From positions 105,893 through 169,892 of the forward strand of contig JAFLKK010000022.1 in NCBI GenBank assembly GCA_019163375.1: a DNA stretch of 64,000 bases, in the 5' to 3' direction. Both the position numbers and the translations under genes were made by a program. Every line of letters starts with the position of its first letter. Position 1 is the first letter of the stretch. Below the pieces are notes generated by a model that was given only the letters and a program-made list of their open reading frames with translations, did not search any database and had not been told where the DNA came from. The stretch comes from Paludibacter sp. (lineage in GTDB: Bacteria; Bacteroidota; Bacteroidia; Bacteroidales; Paludibacteraceae). Of the stretch, positions 49,479-59,223 are shown piece after piece.

Positions 49479-50903
49479 CTAAACCTCGCCCATTGCTTTT
49501 TTGAAGATCTTTTGCGCTTGACCGTAATCAACTTTTCCACACGGCCCTGAAATACAGCCTCCTTCGCAAGCCATTACTTCTATGAAGTTACCCGGTGCTT
49601 TTCCTTTAGCATATGCTCTCAGCAAACCGATATTCTTTTTATTTAAATTAGAAACCTGAACCGGCTTTACACCTAATTGAGGATACATCTGAGCAACAGC
49701 AGCAATAACACCTCCTGCACGGGCAAAACCGCGTCCTGCCATTGGAGCACATTCTCCTGAATTATCCAACTCCTTCATCTCTATCGAAAGTCCGGTAAAC
49801 AAAGTATCCACTTCTTCAAATGTCAACATATAATCAACCAACTCACTGTCAGCAATTTCTTTTCTTTTTCCAACACAAGGACCTATAAATACCAGTTTTG
49901 CATCCGGATATTTCGCTTTTGCCATTTCGGCAGTGTAGTACATCGGCGATTGGGTGTGCGAAACAAAGGGTTTCATATCGGTCAGGTGTTTATTCACCAA
50001 TTCTACGTAGGAAGGGCAGCAGGATGTTGTCATAAATTGCTGACCATTTTCCAGTTTTTCATTTAGCTCCGCTCCTTCTCGTTGCGTAGTTTCCATAGCA
50101 CCATAAGCCACTTCTATAGCATCTACAAAACCAATCTGACAAACTGCGTCGGCTATTTCTGCAATCGGGTTGCTAAATTGCGACTGAATGGAAGGGGCCA
50201 TTAATGCCACGAATTTCTCGCCACGTTCCATAGCCGGTAGAATATCAAACACTTGCGAAATTTCAAACACAGAACCAAACGGACAGGCATTGATACATTT
50301 ACCGCAGTAAATACATTTTGATTCGTCGATATGTTCAATGCCGTTCTCGTCTTTTTGGATGGCCTTTACGGGACAGACTTCCTCGCAAGGTATGGGGATA
50401 TAAACTATTGAGTGATAGGGGCAAGCTTCTTTACAAATACCACAGTTAATACATTTACTGTGGTTTATATGCGCCTGACCATTGTCCATAAATGTGATGG
50501 CATCTTTCGGACAGTTCATAAAGCAGGGGCGTCCAACACAACCTTTACACAGATTGGTTACCACATAATTTGTTTTCACACATGCCGTACAAGCCTCATC
50601 AACAACCGTCAATATGGAGTTTTTCTTTTGGGTACGGTTTAACGCATTTTGAGCATACACCGACAAGGGCATCAACTCATCCTCCTCATCTTCGACACTA
50701 AACCCTAAAATCGGCAGCATTTTATATTTCAATACCGCCCTTTCTTTATGAATGCAGCAGCGCCCACGAGCCAGTGCGTTTTTAGGCGACATCAATATCG
50801 GTAATCGATCAATTTCGGCAACTAAATTTCCTTCTTTATGCAATTTTATGAGCTTAGACATCAAGTCTCTGCGCACAATCATTGTATTGTTTACAAACGC
50901 CAT
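49479..50903 (-). CDS. [FeFe] hydrogenase, group B type
   Basis: A 474-residue monomeric iron hydrogenase. N-terminal residues about 95-215 bind two or three [4Fe-4S] clusters (CTACVKTN, CKGCVGRPCFMNCP, CINCGICKEACP, CIYCGKCINACP). The H-cluster domain follows with L1 TTSCCPSY (C295, proton-path C296), L2 FIGPCVGKRKE (C343) and L3 MACEGGCISGPC (C446, C450), so all four cluster ligands are present. L2 has Gly where prototypical group A enzymes have Met (MPCxxK), as in group B. Expected to oxidise or evolve H2 with ferredoxin; maturation genes hydEFG are not in the window. Confidence 0.88.
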   Translation of the reverse strand: MAFVNNTMIVRRDLMSKLIKLHKEGNLVAEIDRLPILMSPKNALARGRCCIHKERAVLKYKMLPILGFSVEDEEDELMPLSVYAQNALNRTQKKNSILTVVDEACTACVKTNYVVTNLCKGCVGRPCFMNCPKDAITFMDNGQAHINHSKCINCGICKEACPYHSIVYIPIPCEEVCPVKAIQKDENGIEHIDESKCIYCGKCINACPFGSVFEISQVFDILPAMERGEKFVALMAPSIQSQFSNPIAEIADAVCQIGFVDAIEVAYGAMETTQREGAELNEKLENGQQFMTTSCCPSYVELVNKHLTDMKPFVSHTQSPMYYTAEMAKAKYPDAKLVFIGPCVGKRKEIADSELVDYMLTFEEVDTLFTGLSIEMKELDNSGECAPMAGRGFARAGGVIAAVAQMYPQLGVKPVQVSNLNKKNIGLLRAYAKGKAPGNFIEVMACEGGCISGPCGKVDYGQAQKIFKKAMGEV

Positions 50904-50920
50904 TATTTTCAGTTTTAGTT

Positions 50921-50961
50921 TCTACGTTCAGGGCACAAAGTTAGTGATTTTCTAACGTAGA
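50921..50961 (-). promoter_or_regulatory. Hydrogenase promoter flanked by inverted repeat
   Basis: Minus-strand -7 box TAACTTTG (50943-50936) is bracketed by perfect 8-bp arms TCTACGTT (50921-50928) and AACGTAGA (50954-50961), centred on the promoter. This fits a dimeric repressor operator; the adjacent TetR gene at 51,115 is a candidate. Confidence 0.45.
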
Positions 50962-51114
50962 GAAAAATATCAATTTTGCTGATGTGCTTGATTCCTGAAG
51001 TATTTTAAGAGTTTTCTTTCAAATTGAAATAAATACAAATTCAATCTTATAAATTCTAATTTCAATATCCGTTTGAATCAAAAATCGACAGTAGAATTAT
51101 TCAAAAAAACATTA

Positions 51115-51699
51115 TTATTTTCTTTTTATACCCTGAAATACAAACTCTACGATACTATTTTTGTTGCGTTCAAACTCAGAACTGATATTCTGACGAATGT
51201 AAGGCACTTCCATCCCTTTTATCGAATAGAAAATAATGATGGAAGATAAATCCAAATCCATACGTTTGAATACAGCTTTTTCAATTCCATTGCTCAAGAT
51301 GGAGCGAATTAATGAAATTTCCTGAACATCTATCTTTCTGCGCGTACGCTCCACCTCATAAATATCATGAAAAAAATCGGCACGCAACGAACCATTACGA
51401 GTTACTACATCCTTAATTGCATCAAGGTGCGTCAAAATATGATTGGTAAGCATTACATCGGGTTCCACTTTCTCAGTCGAAACCACTTTCAATCGTTCCA
51501 AAACCTGTTCCAGTTCCTTATCAATTACTGCTTTATAAATATCTTCTTTGTTATTAAAATAGGTATACAGTGTGCGTCGTCCTTTTTTAGAAGCTTCGGC
51601 AATGTCATTCATAGTTACCTCTTTTTTACCTTTTTCAGCAAAAAGTCCGCGAGCAACTTCTATAAGCATCTTTTTTGTATTCGACATCTTAATCGGCAT
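51115..51699 (-). CDS. TetR/AcrR family regulator
   Basis: The 194-residue protein opens with the TetR HTH (MLIEVARGLFAEKGKKEVTM, NDIAEASKKGRRTLYTYFNN KE-type spacing) and continues with an all-helical ligand domain. ATG at 51687 is an alternative start. It has its own strong promoter 20 nt upstream. The regulated genes may be the hydrogenase downstream or itself. Confidence 0.92.
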   Translation of the reverse strand: MPIKMSNTKKMLIEVARGLFAEKGKKEVTMNDIAEASKKGRRTLYTYFNNKEDIYKAVIDKELEQVLERLKVVSTEKVEPDVMLTNHILTHLDAIKDVVTRNGSLRADFFHDIYEVERTRRKIDVQEISLIRSILSNGIEKAVFKRMDLDLSSIIIFYSIKGMEVPYIRQNISSEFERNKNSIVEFVFQGIKRK

Positions 51700-51717
51700 T
51701 TATATTTCTTTATATTG

Positions 51718-51749
51718 CAAAGATACAGAATTGTTTATTATATTTCAAA
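51718..51749 (-). promoter_or_regulatory. Promoter of the TetR gene
   Basis: Minus-strand TATCTTTG (51725-51718) and TTTG (51749-51746), spacer 20 nt; very close match. Confidence 0.8.
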
Positions 51750-51806
51750 AAAAACTGCACAAAAATCGAAAAGTGTGCATAAACTCGATATTAGATAGTA
51801 TATCTT

Positions 51807-52739
51807 TTATTTGCGGGCAGATGTAAACTTCATCATCAACCTCACAAACCACACTACTCCAATGGCAAAGCCGAAACGGGGAATGACAAGCCAAGCCGCC
51901 GGAACCCCAATGGCTACAAACAAGAGCGTATCTTCCAATAACGAATGATTAATCGCAATATGATAGTTCAATAAATTAGCATTTTCAGCTTCAATTTCGT
52001 TTTTCTCGACTGCTTCGAGCACAATGGCCGAGCCATACGTTAAGCCCAGCGTTTGAGACACGAACCAAAGAAACGAACTATTGTCCGACAGCCCCATTAT
52101 GCGCATAAACGGCGATAATAGCTTTGCCAAAAAATCGAGGATTTTAAATTCTTTCATAATGCTTTGAAGCATCATTAACCCGGTAACAATGAGCGCAATT
52201 TTAAACACCAACCAACCCGTACCTACTAACCAGGAACTAAGCATTTCGCCTATTGTTGCAAATTTCGTAAGCGTTTGAGCCACACCGGCAGAGCCCATCT
52301 GAGTCGGCAGAAGCCAATTCAGAATGATGGCAGCGATAAAGGAAAAACAAAGGCGAAGCGTAAACATTACAAAGGCCGAAGAGCCGGTCTTTTTCTGAAT
52401 GGCAGTTTCTACTATCATATTATGCGAAATAAGGCACATCAAAGCCAAAATAGTAATTTCGCGCAAGTTTAGTGTCAGCGTTGCCAGAATGGCTATTGGC
52501 GCATAAAGAGGAAGAAAAAAGCTGGAAATAAAGACGATGGCTGATTCGCCGGGCAAACCAATAAGCGAAAAAGCAGGTGCCAGCAAGGATGCAAACTGTG
52601 CAATAATACCCCAGTACTGAAGTAAACTCACCAGCAAACTGATAGGAATAATAATTTTCAGTAGCCACCATGTAGTTTGGCGTGCTTTAGGAAGTGCTTG
52701 TACTGAACTTGTATATAATCGGTTGGTTATTTTATTCAT
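51807..52739 (-). CDS. Nucleoside-recognition (gate) domain membrane protein
   Basis: The 310-residue inner-membrane protein has about eight hydrophobic helices and the gate-domain motifs of SpmA/SpmB and FeoB-like proteins (LPGESAIVFISSFFLPLYAP, ALMCLISHNMIVETAIQKKT, SWLVGTGWLVFKIALIVTGL, LTYGSAIVLEAVEKNEIE). The transported substrate is unknown. A hairpin stands only 28-45 nt upstream of its start. Confidence 0.85.
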   Translation of the reverse strand: MNKITNRLYTSSVQALPKARQTTWWLLKIIIPISLLVSLLQYWGIIAQFASLLAPAFSLIGLPGESAIVFISSFFLPLYAPIAILATLTLNLREITILALMCLISHNMIVETAIQKKTGSSAFVMFTLRLCFSFIAAIILNWLLPTQMGSAGVAQTLTKFATIGEMLSSWLVGTGWLVFKIALIVTGLMMLQSIMKEFKILDFLAKLLSPFMRIMGLSDNSSFLWFVSQTLGLTYGSAIVLEAVEKNEIEAENANLLNYHIAINHSLLEDTLLFVAIGVPAAWLVIPRFGFAIGVVWFVRLMMKFTSARK

Positions 52740-52754
52740 GGCATTGTGATGTAT

Positions 52755-52786
52755 TTAAAACAAGAAAGGTTGTCTCACGACAACCC
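52755..52786 (-). terminator. Hairpin between DUF2147 and gate-domain genes
   Basis: GGTTGTC (52768-52774) and GACAACC (52779-52785), 4-nt loop, with an A-rich left flank that gives a U-rich tail on the minus strand. It may end the DUF2147 transcript or act as an attenuator for the next gene. Confidence 0.5.
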
Positions 52787-52968
52787 AATCTTTAAAATTA
52801 ACCTTAAATCTAATACCATGAAAAACACAGTGCAAATGTAAAGCTATTTTTTATGTTGTACAACATGTTTTTGAAGTTTTTCCGCTTATTTAACTACATT
52901 TAACTTTTAGCGAATATAAATGAATATTTACATGACGAGCGAATACTACAAATACATTTGATTATAAA

Positions 52969-53406
52969 CTACTTAACCCGAACCCAGGTCTGAGAACGTC
53001 CAATAAATCCACCTCTATCAAGCGATCCGCGTACAACCAGATTATCGGTCTCTGCATTTATGCTCATATTACATTTATAAACTTTACCTGTTTTTGGGTC
53101 AAGAATAGTTCCACCGGTCAGTTTACCATCTTTTTCAACCAAGTCATTTATGATCATCATTCCCGCAATGGGTTTGTTTTTATTCACCCCGTCGCATTCT
53201 GCACACAATTTCTCCGGATCTTTGAACAGCTTTTCAATTTTGCCATAATACTTTCCGTTGGTAGCTTTAAAAACAAATACTATCGACTTGGTACTTCCGT
53301 CCTTGTCATCGATCGTTTTCCATTTTCCAACAATTTTATTTACCTGCGCAAAACCCGAAAAGCAAAATGACAGCATTATCACAAGAGCAAAAAGAACTTT
53401 TTTCAT
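52969..53406 (-). CDS. Exported DUF2147 protein
   Basis: A signal peptide (MKKVLFALVIMLSFCFSGFA) precedes a single DUF2147 domain: VNKIVGKWKTIDDKDGSTKS, YYGKIEKLF, LCAECDGVNKNKPIAGMMII, GGTILDPKTGKVYKCNMSI and LVVRGSLDRGGFIGRSQTWV. Lipocalin-like fold; ligand unknown. A -7 box TATCTTTG is on the minus strand at 53487-53480. Confidence 0.92.
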   Translation of the reverse strand: MKKVLFALVIMLSFCFSGFAQVNKIVGKWKTIDDKDGSTKSIVFVFKATNGKYYGKIEKLFKDPEKLCAECDGVNKNKPIAGMMIINDLVEKDGKLTGGTILDPKTGKVYKCNMSINAETDNLVVRGSLDRGGFIGRSQTWVRVK

Positions 53407-53591
53407 TGATTTAAATTTTATGTTTATAAAAAATCATTTCCCAGCTAGTATGGAAAATATAGTTTCTGATAATTTGCCACAAAGATATTTATTTTTTGCA
53501 CAATATTCACCACGATGTGCATAAAACAAGAATATAGTTAAAGGGAACACTAAATTATAAAAGCATAAGTATTTATATCAGTCGATTTTTA

Positions 53592-53599
53592 TACTTTTG
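53592..53599 (+). promoter_or_regulatory. Promoter -7 box of the flavin-binding protein gene
   Basis: TACTTTTG, 20 nt before the ATG at 53619. Confidence 0.5.
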
Positions 53600-53618
53600 T
53601 ATAAAAAAAAGCCCTGAC

Positions 53619-54089
53619 ATGAGAACTAGTTTTATAACCGACAAAAAAGAAATAGAAAGTATTATAGATCAATGCGATATATGTTTCATTGGAATTATTG
53701 AGGCCGATGGAACACCCTATGTCATCCCAATGAATTTTGGCTATTTGAACAATGAGATTATACTACATTCGGCTCCCGAGGGTAAACATTTAGGTTTACT
53801 GGAGCACAACAACAGAATTTGTGTTACGTTTTGCCCCGACAGAAAGTTGGTATATCAACACCCCGACGTAGCCTGCAGCTATAGCATGCTTTCTAAAAGC
53901 GTAGTATGCAAGGGTGCTGTCACTTTTATCGAAGACCTACACGAAAAAGCCGAAGCTCTAAACTCAATGATGAAGAAATTCTCGGACCGAACATTCAAAT
54001 ATTCAACACCAGCACTGAGCAATGTAAAAGTTTGGCGTGTAACTGTTGACGAAATTACCGCCAAAGCATTTGGACAAAACTTCAAATAA
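53619..54089 (+). CDS. Pyridoxamine 5'-phosphate oxidase-family (NimA-like) protein
   Basis: The 156-residue split-barrel flavoprotein shows ICFIGIIEADGTPYVIPMNF, GYLNNEIILHSAPEGKHLGL and YSMLSKSVVCKGAVTFIED. Related proteins include 5-nitroimidazole reductases and general flavin-nucleotide-binding proteins, so the exact role is open. It has its own promoter and a hairpin after it. Confidence 0.87.
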   Translation: MRTSFITDKKEIESIIDQCDICFIGIIEADGTPYVIPMNFGYLNNEIILHSAPEGKHLGLLEHNNRICVTFCPDRKLVYQHPDVACSYSMLSKSVVCKGAVTFIEDLHEKAEALNSMMKKFSDRTFKYSTPALSNVKVWRVTVDEITAKAFGQNFK

Positions 54090-54223
54090 TTACAAGATTA
54101 GTCCGTTATTCATCCTAATTGAATAAACAGATCAAAACATATATTGCCTATTTGAAAATCATGACTAAATTTCTGTATCTGCTTTTGGCACAGCAATTGA
54201 AACAACACTGTGACAATTAATAC

Positions 54224-54260
54224 AATAAAGCGCTAAATAAATAGTTATTAGCGCTTTATT
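54224..54260 (+). terminator. Hairpin between the NimA-like gene and lon
   Basis: Perfect 13-bp arms 54224-54236 and 54248-54260 with an 11-nt loop, followed by only a weak T tract. It probably ends the NimA-like transcript. Confidence 0.7.
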
Positions 54261-54337
54261 ACTACATATTAATTGGCACCACAAATAAAGACAATGCCAG
54301 TATGCCATATTGGCAGCAAAACAAAAGAAAACTTACA

Positions 54338-56755
54338 ATGAATAACCGTTACGACAATCTATTTTCTGAAGATATGCTAGGTTCATCTGATATATTTCCA
54401 ATTATCTCGCTCGACGAACGACCATCGGAGCTGAATATCAACTCGGGCGATGTATTGCCAATTCTCTCATTGCGCAACATGGTTCTTTATCCGGGCGTAC
54501 TTTTACCGGTTTCGGTTGCTCGCACCAAGTCATTGAAATTGGTACGTGAAGCGAATGAAAACGACATGCTCATAGGAGTTTGCTCACAGATAGACAAGAA
54601 ACTCGATGACCCTACTATCGAACAGCTTTATCAAACCGGAACGGTGGCGCAAGTAGTGCGCATACTCGAAATGCCTGACAATACCACCACCGTTATTTTA
54701 GAAGGCAAACGCAGATTTCACCTTGGCGAACTGGAAACAGATAAACCATACATAAAAGCAAAGGTAAACCTGGTCGAAGATGTTGTTCCCGATCCTAACG
54801 ATGGTATATTTGTCGCGCTAGTTTCGTCTATCAAAGATCTTTCTATCAACATCATAAATGATTCAGGAGCTATGTCGCCCGAAATGGCATTTGCGATCCG
54901 AAACATTGAAAACCCAATATTTTTAATCAACTACGTGTGCGTAAACTTTGGCTTAAATGTAAAAGAAAAACAACGCTTGTTGGAAATTGATGAGATAATG
55001 GAACGTGGCTATCAGCTACTTGAGCTTCTCAACAAAGAATCGCAGCTATTGGAAATAAAAATGTCGATCCAAAACAAAGCAAAGGAAGGCATTGATCAAC
55101 AACAACGGGAATATTACTTGCAACAACAAATGAAAACCATCCAAAATGAATTGGGTGGCAATTCTCCCGAAATGGATGTTGCAGATTTTAAAGAACGTAT
55201 CAAAAACAAAAAATGGGGCGAGGCAACTGCTAAGGTTTTTGAGAAGGAATTAAAAAAACTGGAACGAATGAGTCAGCATTCGCCCGATTATTCTACACAA
55301 CTCAACTACATTGAAACTATGCTTGAGTTGCCCTGGAATGAATACACTTCAGACAATTTCAACCTAAAAAATGCCAAAAAAGTACTTGACAAGGATCACT
55401 TTGGCATGGACACGGTTAAAGACCGTATCCTGGAACACTTAGCCGTTTTAAAACTGAAAGGCGATATGAAATCACCTATCATCTGTTTATACGGCCCTCC
55501 GGGAGTTGGAAAAACATCATTGGGAAAATCTATTGCTTCGGCTTTAAACCGAAAATATGTACGTGTTTCGTTAGGTGGATTGCACGACGAAGCTGAGATT
55601 CGCGGGCACCGTAGAACATATATTGGAGCTATGCCAGGACGAATCATGCAAAATATCCAAAAAGCAGAATCGTCAAATCCTGTCTTTGTACTTGATGAAA
55701 TTGACAAAATAACAACCGATTATAAAGGTGACCCTTCTTCAGCTTTACTTGAGGTGCTTGATCCTGAACAAAACACAGCATTTCACGACAATTATTTAGA
55801 TGTTGATTTCGATTTATCAAAAGTACTTTTTATTGCCACTGCAAATAATTTAAGCTCAATTCCCCGTCCGTTATTGGATCGTATGGAATTGATAGAGGTT
55901 AGCGGTTACACACAGGAAGAAAAAATCGAAATTGCCAGACGTCATTTGGTAACCAAAGAACTTGAAAATCACGGACTAAAAGACACCGAATTTTCGTTGA
56001 GCAAACCTGTTATCAACAAATTAATTGAATCGTACACGCGCGAATCGGGTGTGCGTGACCTAAACAGGCAAATTGCCGGCTTGATGCGTAAAGTAGCCAA
56101 AAGAGTGGCGACCAATGAACAATACAATGTTGAACTTACCGAAGAAGATGTAAAAACCTACCTCGGAGCTGCCCGATACAGTAGAGACAAATACGAAGGA
56201 AATGAATATCCTGGAGTAGTTACAGGCCTTGCATGGACACAGGTAGGTGGCGAAATTCTATTTATAGAATCGAGCCTGAGCAAAAGTAAATCGCCCCGAT
56301 TAACCTTAACCGGAAACCTTGGTGAAGTAATGAAGGAATCGGCCATGCTGGCACTGGAATACATAAAATCGCATGCCGACAAATTTGGAATCGACAACCA
56401 AATGTTTGAGGAATGGAATGTACATATCCACGTACCGGAAGGGGCTATACCTAAAGACGGACCGTCGGCGGGTATCACTATGACTACTGCCCTGGTTTCG
56501 GCCTTTACCAATCGCAAAGTACGCAAACACCTTGCCATGACAGGCGAAATTACACTTCGTGGCAAAGTGCTTCCAGTAGGTGGAATTAAAGAGAAAATTC
56601 TGGCTGCAAAGCGTGCAGGCATCACTGATATTATCCTTTGCTCGGATAATCAGAAGGATATTGACGAAATAAAACCAATATATCTAAAAGGACTAAAATT
56701 CCATTATGTAAACGACATCATGGAAGTGATAGATTTTGCATTATTGAAAAAATAA
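54338..56755 (+). CDS. lon: ATP-dependent Lon protease
   Basis: Start at ATG 54338 ([18 protein letters not shown]), 805 residues, the family length; an ATG at 54302 is in frame but gives an atypical N-terminus. Order: LON substrate-binding domain ([20 protein letters not shown]), coiled coil, AAA+ (Walker [15 protein letters not shown], Walker [10 protein letters not shown]), and the Ser-Lys protease (Ser in [11 protein letters not shown], Lys in [15 protein letters not shown]). It degrades damaged and short-lived regulatory proteins. The DUF4403 gene starts 20 nt later. Confidence 0.97.
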   Translation: MNNRYDNLFSEDMLGSSDIFPIISLDERPSELNINSGDVLPILSLRNMVLYPGVLLPVSVARTKSLKLVREANENDMLIGVCSQIDKKLDDPTIEQLYQTGTVAQVVRILEMPDNTTTVILEGKRRFHLGELETDKPYIKAKVNLVEDVVPDPNDGIFVALVSSIKDLSINIINDSGAMSPEMAFAIRNIENPIFLINYVCVNFGLNVKEKQRLLEIDEIMERGYQLLELLNKESQLLEIKMSIQNKAKEGIDQQQREYYLQQQMKTIQNELGGNSPEMDVADFKERIKNKKWGEATAKVFEKELKKLERMSQHSPDYSTQLNYIETMLELPWNEYTSDNFNLKNAKKVLDKDHFGMDTVKDRILEHLAVLKLKGDMKSPIICLYGPPGVGKTSLGKSIASALNRKYVRVSLGGLHDEAEIRGHRRTYIGAMPGRIMQNIQKAESSNPVFVLDEIDKITTDYKGDPSSALLEVLDPEQNTAFHDNYLDVDFDLSKVLFIATANNLSSIPRPLLDRMELIEVSGYTQEEKIEIARRHLVTKELENHGLKDTEFSLSKPVINKLIESYTRESGVRDLNRQIAGLMRKVAKRVATNEQYNVELTEEDVKTYLGAARYSRDKYEGNEYPGVVTGLAWTQVGGEILFIESSLSKSKSPRLTLTGNLGEVMKESAMLALEYIKSHADKFGIDNQMFEEWNVHIHVPEGAIPKDGPSAGITMTTALVSAFTNRKVRKHLAMTGEITLRGKVLPVGGIKEKILAAKRAGITDIILCSDNQKDIDEIKPIYLKGLKFHYVNDIMEVIDFALLKK

Positions 56756-56775
56756 TACATAAACAACAATGTGAT

Positions 56776-58164
56776 ATGAAACAAAAAATAATTTTCTCAA
56801 TCGCCTGTATTGCTTTATTTCTGAATTCGTGCAAAACCATGCAGATAGAAAAACCAACTGAGTCGTATCTGCCATCAAACATTGCCCCTGCCCTATCCGA
56901 ACTTCCATTGCAGGTCGAAATTGATGTAAAGAAACTGGAGTCGTCGATCAATAAGAAAATGAACGGAGTCATTTTCGAAGGATCCAATCTATCCGGCAAG
57001 GATTTGTCAGTCAGGATTTCAAAGGTTCAGAACTTCACCTTTTCAATAAACAACAATGTTATCGAATATAGAGTTCCGCTTAAAGTATGGACACGATTTG
57101 CTTGGAAAGTAGAAAAATTCGGAATGAGCGTAGGCGATTTTTATGAAGCCACCGGTAGCATTGCACTTACTTACAAAACAAGCATCAGCATTGATAAAAA
57201 CTGGAAATTAGTTTCAAAAACGGCTTCGTCGGGATACGAGTGGATAGAAACACCAAAACTAAATGCTGTGGGAGTTACTGTTCCGGTTACACCTATTGCC
57301 AATCTGGCACTTTCACGTTGCGACCAACTCATATCAACACAGATCGATAAATCGCTGGCTGAAGCAGCCGATTTAAAAAAATACGTAACGCAAACCTGGA
57401 CCGAAATTCAAAAACCGCGAGAAGTAAGCGCTGAAAACAATGTTTGGGTACGCATTACGCCAAAAGACATCTACGTATCGCCATTCACCACTACAGGCAA
57501 CAAACTGAACCTGGCAGTGGCACTTTACACTCAAATAGAGTCGTTTATGGGTGTAAAACCGACACCAAACAATTTGGTTGCACTTCCTCCATTCAAATAC
57601 ATCACTCGCCCGGCTCAACAGTTTAATGTAAACGTGGGCGCAGATGTTACCTTTGAAAAAATACTGAGCATCGCAAAAGCACAATTAACAAACAAGACGT
57701 TTACCGAAGGCAAGAGAAGTATCACCATTACCGACTTATCTATTTTCGGCAGTCAGGGCAAAGCCGTATTTGTAGCCGACGTTATCGGATCATTCAAAGG
57801 ACGCATCTACTTCACCGGCAACATGACTTACAACCCGACAAAAGTAGCCGTTGAAATTACCGAACCATCATTCGATGTAAAAACATCCAACGTCTTAGTC
57901 AAATCAGCAAGTTGGTTATTGCATGGTATGATACTGAAACAATTGACCCCGTATCTGACCTATCCTGTTAAGACCGATTTAGAAAAAATGAAGACAGATG
58001 TCAACAAAATGATGAATAATTACAGCATTATGGACGGAGTAAGTTTACAAGGCAAATTAAACAATATGAGCGTAACCAGTTTAAGTTTAATACCAGGTGC
58101 AATGCGCATTCAAGCAAACGTAAAAGGGAATATTACACTCAAAGTAGACGAAATAAAGTTTTAA
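56776..58164 (+). CDS. DUF4403 lipoprotein
   Basis: The 462-residue protein has a lipoprotein signal (MKQKIIFSIACIALFLNSC, Cys19) and a duplicated barrel-like domain typical of DUF4403 (LPLQVEIDVKKLESSINKKM, VPLKVWTRFAWKVEKFGM, WTEIQKPREVSAENNVWVRI, TLKVDEIKF). Location periplasm/outer membrane; function unknown, perhaps lipid binding by the tubular lipid-binding-like fold. It follows lon closely and may share its promoter. Confidence 0.85.
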   Translation: MKQKIIFSIACIALFLNSCKTMQIEKPTESYLPSNIAPALSELPLQVEIDVKKLESSINKKMNGVIFEGSNLSGKDLSVRISKVQNFTFSINNNVIEYRVPLKVWTRFAWKVEKFGMSVGDFYEATGSIALTYKTSISIDKNWKLVSKTASSGYEWIETPKLNAVGVTVPVTPIANLALSRCDQLISTQIDKSLAEAADLKKYVTQTWTEIQKPREVSAENNVWVRITPKDIYVSPFTTTGNKLNLAVALYTQIESFMGVKPTPNNLVALPPFKYITRPAQQFNVNVGADVTFEKILSIAKAQLTNKTFTEGKRSITITDLSIFGSQGKAVFVADVIGSFKGRIYFTGNMTYNPTKVAVEITEPSFDVKTSNVLVKSASWLLHGMILKQLTPYLTYPVKTDLEKMKTDVNKMMNNYSIMDGVSLQGKLNNMSVTSLSLIPGAMRIQANVKGNITLKVDEIKF

Positions 58165-58284
58165 ACTTTAAATAAGCTTAATTTTAGATTTATTAACGCG
58201 CGTATTTGCATTGATATGTGAAAACTATTTTTACATTTATAGCCAGTTAACTCAATCTATTATTAACTCTAAATTTTCAAAATC

Positions 58285-58719
58285 ATGTCTGTAAACAAAG
58301 TCATTTTAGTAGGTCATGTGGGTAAAGACCCTGAAGTCCGTTATTTGGACAAAGATGTTGCAGTAGCCAATTTCACGCTTGCAACTACAGAGAGAGGCAG
58401 AACCTTGCCAAACGGAACACAAATTCCAGAACGCACCGAGTGGCACAACATTGTAGCATGGAGAGGCTTGGCCGATATTTCTGAAAAGTACATCCGCAAA
58501 GGATCGCAGCTGTACATAGAGGGAAAATTACAAACCCGCACATGGGAGAAAGATGGTATTAAACGTTACACCACCGAAATTTACGCTGAAACCATAAATC
58601 TATTGGGCAAGAAACCCGAACATACAGAAGCATTAAGCAGTGTAGTGTCAGCCCCAACAGGAAACCCTTCGGCTGATATTCAAGCACCACCACATGCCGA
58701 AGATGATCTTCCATTCTGA
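58285..58719 (+). CDS. ssb: Single-stranded DNA-binding protein
   Basis: The 144-residue protein has the OB fold (MSVNKVILVGHVGKDPEVRY, EWHNIVAWRGLADISEKYIR, KGSQLYIEGKLQTRTWEKDG) and the acidic partner-binding tail ending EDDLPF. A terminator follows at 58741. Confidence 0.97.
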   Translation: MSVNKVILVGHVGKDPEVRYLDKDVAVANFTLATTERGRTLPNGTQIPERTEWHNIVAWRGLADISEKYIRKGSQLYIEGKLQTRTWEKDGIKRYTTEIYAETINLLGKKPEHTEALSSVVSAPTGNPSADIQAPPHAEDDLPF

Positions 58720-58740
58720 TTTTTTATAATTCACACACTA

Positions 58741-58775
58741 AAAACCACTCTAAAACGGAGTGGTTTTATTGTTTA
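58741..58775 (+). terminator. Terminator of ssb
   Basis: Arms AAAACCACTC (58741-58750) and GAGTGGTTTT (58758-58767), 7-nt loop, T-rich tail. Confidence 0.88.
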
Positions 58776-58882
58776 TGAGCAAATCAAACTATTATGGAAT
58801 AAAAACAAAAATAACAAAGCCCTGGTTATGAATAACAAAGCTAAATAGAAAAAACGGAACATAAAAAAAACGGCCAAAGCTA

Positions 58883-58912
58883 TTGCAGAAACCAAAAAAT
58901 CCCGTATCTTTG
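58883..58912 (+). promoter_or_regulatory. Promoter of the tRNA-Asp gene
   Basis: TTG at 58883-58885 and TATCTTTG at 58905-58912 with a 19-nt spacer, 35 nt before the tRNA. Confidence 0.78.
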
Positions 58913-58947
58913 CACCGCATTAGAAAGCAATGCAGACATTACAACCT

Positions 58948-59021
58948 GGTTCGGTAGTTCAGTTGGTTAGAATGCCGCCCTGTCACGGCGGAGGTCGCGG
59001 GTTCGAGTCCCGTCCGTACCG
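58948..59021 (+). tRNA. tRNA-Asp (anticodon GTC)
   Basis: 74 nt fold into a cloverleaf. The anticodon stem CCGCC/GGCGG encloses loop CTGTCAC with GTC at 58982-58984; the T arm is GCGGGTTCGAGTCCCGT. The acceptor stem pairs 6 of 7: base 4 (T58951) faces T59017, a U-U mismatch. CCA is not encoded (GCAAAA follows). The gene is followed by a strong terminator, then the mobile-element genes. It looks like the attachment gene for that element; the mismatch may result from the element's replacement of the 3' end. Confidence 0.95.
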
Positions 59022-59022
59022 C

Positions 59023-59066
59023 AAAACGCCCTATTAATCTGTTGATTAATAGGGCGTTTTCTTTTT
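59023..59066 (+). terminator. Terminator after tRNA-Asp
   Basis: Perfect 17-bp arms 59023-59039 and 59044-59060 with a 4-nt loop, then CTTTTT. Confidence 0.92.
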
Positions 59067-59067
59067 C

Positions 59068-59096
59068 TGTCGTGCATTTGTCGTGCAAATCGACAA
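59068..59096. repeat. Repeated TGTCGTGCA near the tRNA end, candidate arm site
   Basis: TGTCGTGCA occurs twice (59068-59076 and 59079-59087), 11 nt apart. TTGTCG (59078-59083) also pairs with CGACAA (59091-59096). Short repeats of this kind next to a tRNA 3' end can be recombinase-binding sites. Confidence 0.4.
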
Positions 59097-59223
59097 TTTC
59101 GCACCTTCCTTCCCTCTCTTTTTATTAACTGTAAGTATTGGAAAATAATAGAAGTTCTTGCAAAATAAAAAAATCTTACTATTTTTGCCAACAATTCAAT
59201 TGTACAATTTAATATTTAATTAC

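Noticed and set aside
58967..59194. 75-codon minus-strand frame across the tRNA-Asp gene with GTDGTRTRDLRR
   Set aside because: This is the well-known false protein produced by reading a tRNA gene backwards; the tRNA is certain.
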